Below, one piece after another: positions 4,878 through 5,512 of a DNA stretch of 5,512 nt (positions are counted from its first letter, which is position 1; each line of letters starts with the position of its first letter). The stretch spans positions 1 through 5,512 of the forward strand of contig CADBSZ010000150.1 in assembly GCA_902797525.1 (NCBI GenBank). Reading direction: 5' to 3'. A model generated the notes under the pieces. That model was not told the DNA's origin, did no database searches, and saw only the letters and a program-made list of their open reading frames with translations. The DNA is from an uncultured Ruminococcus sp. Lineage in GTDB: Bacteria > Bacillota > Clostridia > Oscillospirales > Acutalibacteraceae. The translations under genes and the position numbers were made by a program.

Positions 4878-5512
4878 TCATCCCTCCTCAATGCTCATGG
4901 TGGCATAGGCGTTTAAGTCGGTGCCGGCGATGTTGCCGCCGAGATATTCAAAATAGCCCTGCGCGCCGACCATGGCGGCGTTGTCGCCGCATAACGATTT
5001 TTCGGGCATATAAAACTGCCAGCCGCGCTTTTGGCATTCGTCGGCAAGTGTGCGGCGCAGCAGCGAATTGGCGGAAACGCCGCCTGCAATCACCAGCTTG
5101 CTGACGTTCAAATCCTCTGCCGCCTTGACAAAATTCGTGACAAGACAGTTGACAACCGCATAGCGGAAGGAAGCGCAAACGTCCGCCTTGTTCAGCTCCT
5201 CGCCCTTTTGCGCGGCGTTATGCAGCAGATTGAGAACGGCGGTTTTCAACCCCGAAAAGCTGAAATCATAGGGCGCGTCGTGCACAATCGGGCGCGGCAG
5301 CTTAAAGGCGTGCGGATTGCCGTCCTCGGCAACCTGGTCGAGCGCGATGCCGCCCGGATAAGGCATGCCCATGGTGCGCGCCGCCTTGTCAAACGCCTCG
5401 CCGGCGGCGTCGTCGCGTGTTCTGCCGATGATTTTCATGTCGGTGTAGTCCTCCACCATAACGATGTGGCTGTGGCCGCCCGACACGACCAGGCAAAGAA
5501 ACGGCGGTTTTA
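4878..5512 (-). CDS. tsaD: tRNA threonylcarbamoyltransferase subunit TsaD (5' end outside window)
   Basis: The frame is open to the right edge and gives 210 C-terminal residues. The family is about 335-345 long, so roughly 130 N-terminal residues, including the HxxxH metal ligands, are outside the window. TsaD works with TsaB and TsaE to transfer the threonylcarbamoyl group made by TsaC onto A37 of ANN-decoding tRNAs, in the cytoplasm. Visible motifs, numbered from the first visible residue, are SGGHSH (10-15), TRDDAAGEAFDK (31-42), PYPGG (50-54), FSFSGLKT (83-90), the nucleotide-binding AGGVSAN (142-148) and CGDNAAM (174-180), whose Asp is a metal ligand. GTG at 5486-5484 is an internal Val codon, not the start, because homology continues upstream (PPFLCLVVSGGH). 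It is the most upstream visible gene of the probable operon. No tsaB or tsaE is visible. Confidence 0.97.
   Translation of the reverse strand, partial: KPPFLCLVVSGGHSHIVMVEDYTDMKIIGRTRDDAAGEAFDKAARTMGMPYPGGIALDQVAEDGNPHAFKLPRPIVHDAPYDFSFSGLKTAVLNLLHNAAQKGEELNKADVCASFRYAVVNCLVTNFVKAAEDLNVSKLVIAGGVSANSLLRRTLADECQKRGWQFYMPEKSLCGDNAAMVGAQGYFEYLGGNIAGTDLNAYATMSIEEG
4883..4889 (-). promoter_or_regulatory. Ribosome binding site inside the end of tsaD
   Basis: GAGGAGG on the minus strand spans the final Glu-Glu-Gly codons of tsaD and serves the next gene, whose ATG is at 4873-4871. The site is 9 nt from that ATG and the tsaD stop lies between them. This arrangement is typical of translationally coupled neighbours. 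Confidence 0.8.

Overview
The window carries seven genes, all on the minus strand, so transcription runs from the right edge (5512) to the left edge (1). Several features suggest a gut- or rumen-type Clostridia (Oscillospiraceae/Ruminococcaceae-like) genome. These are strong AGGAGG-type ribosome binding sites, a consensus sigma-A promoter, and a secreted protein with a cohesin-like domain and a Thr/Pro/acidic linker. This taxonomic reading is inference; there is no rRNA or other definitive marker here.

Layout in the direction of transcription: (1) 5512-4878, the C-terminal two thirds of tsaD (tRNA t6A37 synthesis), cut by the window edge. (2) 4873-2663, four consecutive small membrane-protein genes that look like diverged paralogs. 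Each has a hydrophilic N-terminal tail followed by about three transmembrane segments of the DUF4190-like type. In three of them the tail is rich in Pro/Gln/Tyr; in the fourth it is charged. (3) 2635-2117, a cyclophilin-type peptidyl-prolyl isomerase. (4) 2020-1007, galE, UDP-glucose 4-epimerase. (5) 825-1, the N-terminal 275 residues of a secreted cohesin-like protein that runs off the left edge.

From tsaD to the cyclophilin the gaps are 4, 66, 15, 12 and 27 nt, with no convincing terminator between them, so these six genes are probably co-transcribed. The ribosome binding site of the first membrane-protein gene lies inside the last codons of tsaD. Between the cyclophilin and galE (97 nt) there is an AU-rich hairpin followed by a U run, and a perfect 16-bp palindrome just upstream of the galE ribosome binding site. 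galE may therefore be partly uncoupled from the upstream genes or separately regulated. The 181-nt gap after galE holds a near-consensus promoter for the secreted-protein gene, which is an independent transcription unit.

The housekeeping genes (tsaD, cyclophilin, galE) do not form a known pathway together. The most notable part is the tandem array of four tailed membrane proteins of unknown function. GalE carries Cys at the position matching E. coli Tyr299, which predicts activity on N-acetylated UDP-sugars as well. No RNA genes, CRISPR arrays or mobile elements were seen, and no stretch longer than 300 bases lacks a gene.
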